A DNA stretch of 64,000 nucleotides from Streptomyces sp. NBC_01260 (GTDB taxonomy: Bacteria > Actinomycetota > Actinomycetes > Streptomycetales > Streptomycetaceae). The DNA is taken from the NCBI RefSeq assembly GCF_036226405.1, contig NZ_CP108464.1, forward strand, positions 6,262,001 through 6,326,000, in the 5' to 3' direction. Made by a program: the position numbers and the translations under genes. The number at the start of each line of letters is the position of its first letter. Positions within the stretch are counted from its first letter, which is position 1. A model generated the notes under the pieces. It saw only the letters and a program-made list of their open reading frames with translations. It ran no database searches and had not been told where the DNA came from. Below, in pieces: positions 61,862 to 64,000 of this stretch.

Positions 61862-62995
61862 TCAGTCCCCGGACGGTTCGTTTCCGTTGGCCCCTTCGCC
61901 GCCGGCCGTCTCCTCGCCGTCCTTCTCGTCTTCCTTCTCGTCGTCCTCGTCGGCGGCCGGTGCGCGCTCGGGCAGTTCCGCCGCCAGCGCGGCCGCGGCC
62001 TGTACGAACGGAAGTGCGAGCAATGCCCCGCTTCCTTCGCCGGTGATGACGCCGTGGTCGAGCAGCGGGTTGAGCGCCATCCGGTCCAGCGCCTTCGCCT
62101 GCGCCGGTTCACCGCTCAGCTGACCCGCCAGCCACCAGTCCGGCGCCCGGAACGCCGCCCGCTGGCCGACCAGTGCGCAGGCGGCGGAGACCACCCCGTC
62201 CAGGATCACCGGGAGCCGGCGCACCGCGGCCTGCAGCAGGAAGCCGGTCATCGCCGCCAGATCGGCGCCGCCCACCGTGGCCAGCAGCTCCAGCTGGTCG
62301 CCCAGGACCGGCCGGGCCCGGCGCAGCGCGTCCCGGACCGCCGCGCACTTGCGCATCCAGGCCAGGTCGTCGATGCCCGCGCCGCCGCGCCCGGTGACCA
62401 CCGAGGCGTCGGTGCCGCACAGCGCCGCGATCAGGGTGGCCGCGGCCGTCGTGCCGCCGACGCTCAGATCGCCGAGCACCACCAGGTCCGTGCCCGAGTC
62501 GGCCTCCTCGTCGGCGATCGCCATACCGAGGCGCACCGCCTGCTCGGCCTCCTCGGCCGTCAGCGCGTCCTCGATGTCGATCCGGCCGCTGCCCCGCCGT
62601 ACCCGGGTCCGAACCACCTGCTCCGGCAGCAGCTCCGGGTCGCAGTCCAGACCGGCGTCGACGATCCGCACCGGTACGGAGAACCGGCGGGCCAGCACGG
62701 CGAGCGGCGTCGCACCCTCCAGCGTGGCCCGCACCAGTTCGTGCGCGCTGCCGGCCGCACGTCCGGAGACATCCAGCGCCGCCACCCCGTGGTCACCGGC
62801 GAACAGCACCACCCGTGGCTGCTCGATCGGCCTGACCGGCACGGCCTGTTGGGCGGCCGAGAGCCACTCGCCCAGCTCGTCGAGGCGGCCGAGTGCGCCC
62901 GGGGGCACGATGAAGCGCTCCCGGCGCTCCTCGGCATCTCGCCGTACACCCCCGTCGGGGCGTTCGATCAGGTCGGAGAAGTCGTCCAGATTCAC
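61862..62995 (-). CDS. cobT: Nicotinate-nucleotide--dimethylbenzimidazole phosphoribosyltransferase, with acidic tail
   Basis: 377 residues from GTG 62995. Makes alpha-ribazole 5'-phosphate from dimethylbenzimidazole and nicotinate mononucleotide. Motifs: GRLDELGEWL (about 35-44), LFAGDHGVAA (about 64-73), LGDLSVGGTTAAATLIAAL (about 171-189), GRGGAGIDD and the active-site Glu in HGVITGEGSGALLALP (about 315-330). The last 35 residues are a low-complexity acidic/Gly tail (DEDDEKEDEKDGEE then TAGGEGANGN) not seen in enteric CobT. Cytoplasmic. cobS is 3.4 kb away in the same orientation. Confidence 0.95.
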   Translation of the reverse strand: MNLDDFSDLIERPDGGVRRDAEERRERFIVPPGALGRLDELGEWLSAAQQAVPVRPIEQPRVVLFAGDHGVAALDVSGRAAGSAHELVRATLEGATPLAVLARRFSVPVRIVDAGLDCDPELLPEQVVRTRVRRGSGRIDIEDALTAEEAEQAVRLGMAIADEEADSGTDLVVLGDLSVGGTTAAATLIAALCGTDASVVTGRGGAGIDDLAWMRKCAAVRDALRRARPVLGDQLELLATVGGADLAAMTGFLLQAAVRRLPVILDGVVSAACALVGQRAAFRAPDWWLAGQLSGEPAQAKALDRMALNPLLDHGVITGEGSGALLALPFVQAAAALAAELPERAPAADEDDEKEDEKDGEETAGGEGANGNEPSGD

Positions 62996-63124
62996 GGGGG
63001 TCTGCCTCGCGGGTCGATACGTCGTGTGGGCCGGGGAGCCCGGCGGCGGGCTCAGAGGTCGCCGGGTGGCCTCCCACTGCGGAACAGTACCTGCCGCGAT
63101 TTCCGGCCCCGGCCGGTGCGCCGC

Positions 63125-63952
63125 TCAGCCGCCGAACCGCAGTTGGGTCATGGCGGGGGTCAGGGTCCGCACCCCGGGAAGCAGATTCTGGACGCGGATC
63201 AGCTCACCCATCGCACCGCGCCCGCGCGGCAGGCGCAGCGCACGCACCTCAGTGATCGCCGGATGCGCGCCGCGCAGCTTCTGCCGCTCGCCCGGGTCCA
63301 TCGCCCAGCGCATCGGCGGGACCGTCATGCCGCCGACCTTCGAGGTGCCCGCCACCGTGCCCTTCGCGATCCACCGGGACATCGAGTCCAGGACGAACAC
63401 CCCGCCCGGCAGCCGCTCGGCACAGGCCGCGATGATCCTCCGCACCTCGGCGGGCCGCAGATACATCAGCAGCCCCTGCGCGGTGACGACGACACCCCGT
63501 CCCGCCGGGTCCTCGATCCCCTCCAGCCAGGAGAGAGCGGTCGCCGATCCGGACAGCGTCCGCAGCCGGTCCGACGGGGGCAGCAGCGTCCGGCGCAGCG
63601 AGGCCACCTCGGGCAGCTCCACGCTCAGCCAGTTCAGCCGGCCGTTGTCGACCCGCCAGAACCCGGTCTCCAGGCCGTCGCCGAGCGCCACCACGGTGGC
63701 CTCCGGACGGTCGGCGAGGTACGCCTGCACAGCCAGGTCGAAGCAGCGCGAGCGCAGTCCCTGCGCCTGAGAGCTGAACGCGTTGGGCAGACCGAACCGC
63801 TCCTCGAACGGGTAGTCCAGCCCCGCCAGCAGCTGGAGCGCCATCGGGTCGTCGAGCACCGGATAGCGCCGGCCGGCCTCGTACGCCCGGTTGTACAACG
63901 TCCACAACAGGGTCTCCGGTACCCCGTCCAGCATCGGCCGCACACGCGCCAT
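63125..63952 (-). CDS. Class I SAM-dependent methyltransferase (LCM/PPM family)
   Basis: 275 residues from ATG 63952, GGAG upstream. Leucine-carboxyl-methyltransferase-like fold: VPETLLWTLYNRAYEAGR, RSRCFDLAVQAYL (about 70-82), SAM motif VVALGDGLETGFWRVD (about 91-106), LSVELPEVASLRR (about 112-124) and TAQGLLMYLRPAEVRRII (about 162-179). Family members methylate carboxyl groups of polyketide, protein or small-acid substrates; substrate unknown. Bacterial homologues occur in secondary metabolism, but no such cluster is visible here. The rest of the window (63953-64000) is upstream leader. Confidence 0.88.
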   Translation of the reverse strand: MARVRPMLDGVPETLLWTLYNRAYEAGRRYPVLDDPMALQLLAGLDYPFEERFGLPNAFSSQAQGLRSRCFDLAVQAYLADRPEATVVALGDGLETGFWRVDNGRLNWLSVELPEVASLRRTLLPPSDRLRTLSGSATALSWLEGIEDPAGRGVVVTAQGLLMYLRPAEVRRIIAACAERLPGGVFVLDSMSRWIAKGTVAGTSKVGGMTVPPMRWAMDPGERQKLRGAHPAITEVRALRLPRGRGAMGELIRVQNLLPGVRTLTPAMTQLRFGG

Positions 63953-64000
63953 GGCTCCGCTCCTCACTCCGTCCGCCGCCGGCCGGCAGCCCGTCAGCCG

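Noticed and set aside
62996..63124. Cobalamin riboswitch upstream of cobT (and likewise before cobS at 58439-58526)
   Set aside because: The stretches are short and lack the conserved B12-box; cobS and cobT appear to have no riboswitch here.
1..64000. tRNA, rRNA, CRISPR, prophage or insertion sequence
   Set aside because: I saw no cloverleaf-like tRNA sequence, spaced repeat array, integrase, transposase or terminal inverted repeats flanking a gene.

Overview
The window is a 64 kb stretch of a Streptomyces-type chromosome. The DNA is very GC-rich, third codon positions are almost all G or C, GTG starts are common, TTA codons are nearly absent, and the gene set (GlnII beside a GlnR-type box, AceE/SucB/Lpd, NsdA-like, DUF4191 and RDD proteins) is typical of the genus. 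From memory the order mirrors, in reverse, the Streptomyces coelicolor region from about SCO2228 to SCO2170; no alignment was run. I see no prophage, insertion sequence, CRISPR array, tRNA or rRNA, so this looks like core chromosome with a few less familiar genes.

Layout. 1-10.1 kb: starch and maltodextrin use (cut-off alpha-glucosidase, LacI regulator, secreted alpha-amylase with a starch-binding domain, giant secreted alpha-amylase/pullulanase fusion). 10.3-12.7 kb: an NTPase regulator and a tautomerase-fold protein. 12.7-15.5 kb: a three-gene operon whose first product carries a di-iron signature, followed by a 2Fe-2S reductase and a TetR regulator. 15.6-18.8 kb: a membrane protein with degenerate sigma-factor-like N-terminus, and an AhpD-like peroxidase gene divergent from a MarR gene. 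19.0-25.6 kb: a secreted fucosidase, a NarL-type two-component system divergent from an MMPL transporter, and a winged-helix protein.

25.9-36.7 kb: nitrogen assimilation. glnII and glnA each have a good GlnR-box candidate. Between them lie a little-known vWA-domain/partner gene pair, an oxidoreductase, an ArsC-like protein, and small membrane or secreted proteins. 37.0-43.5 kb: lipA and lipB, an NsdA-like regulator that contains an in-frame TTA codon, a flavin amine-oxidase-like protein and an SDR epimerase. 43.5-47.2 kb: GNAT, TetR/SDR pair, DUF4240, WYL regulator. 47.5-54.5 kb: aceE, a GntR regulator, sucB and lpdA, i.e. the 2-oxoacid dehydrogenase module that needs the lipoate made by LipB/LipA 10 kb away. 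55.0-64.0 kb: pepA, a GH114 lipoprotein, cobS, a membrane protein, a rhomboid-like/MprF-like pair, cobT and a methyltransferase.

Most gene ends are marked by long, near-perfect hairpins, several shared by convergent genes. The points most worth following up are the di-iron protein/reductase/TetR operon, the vWA pair next to glnII, the sigma-like transmembrane protein, and the TTA codon in the NsdA-like regulator.
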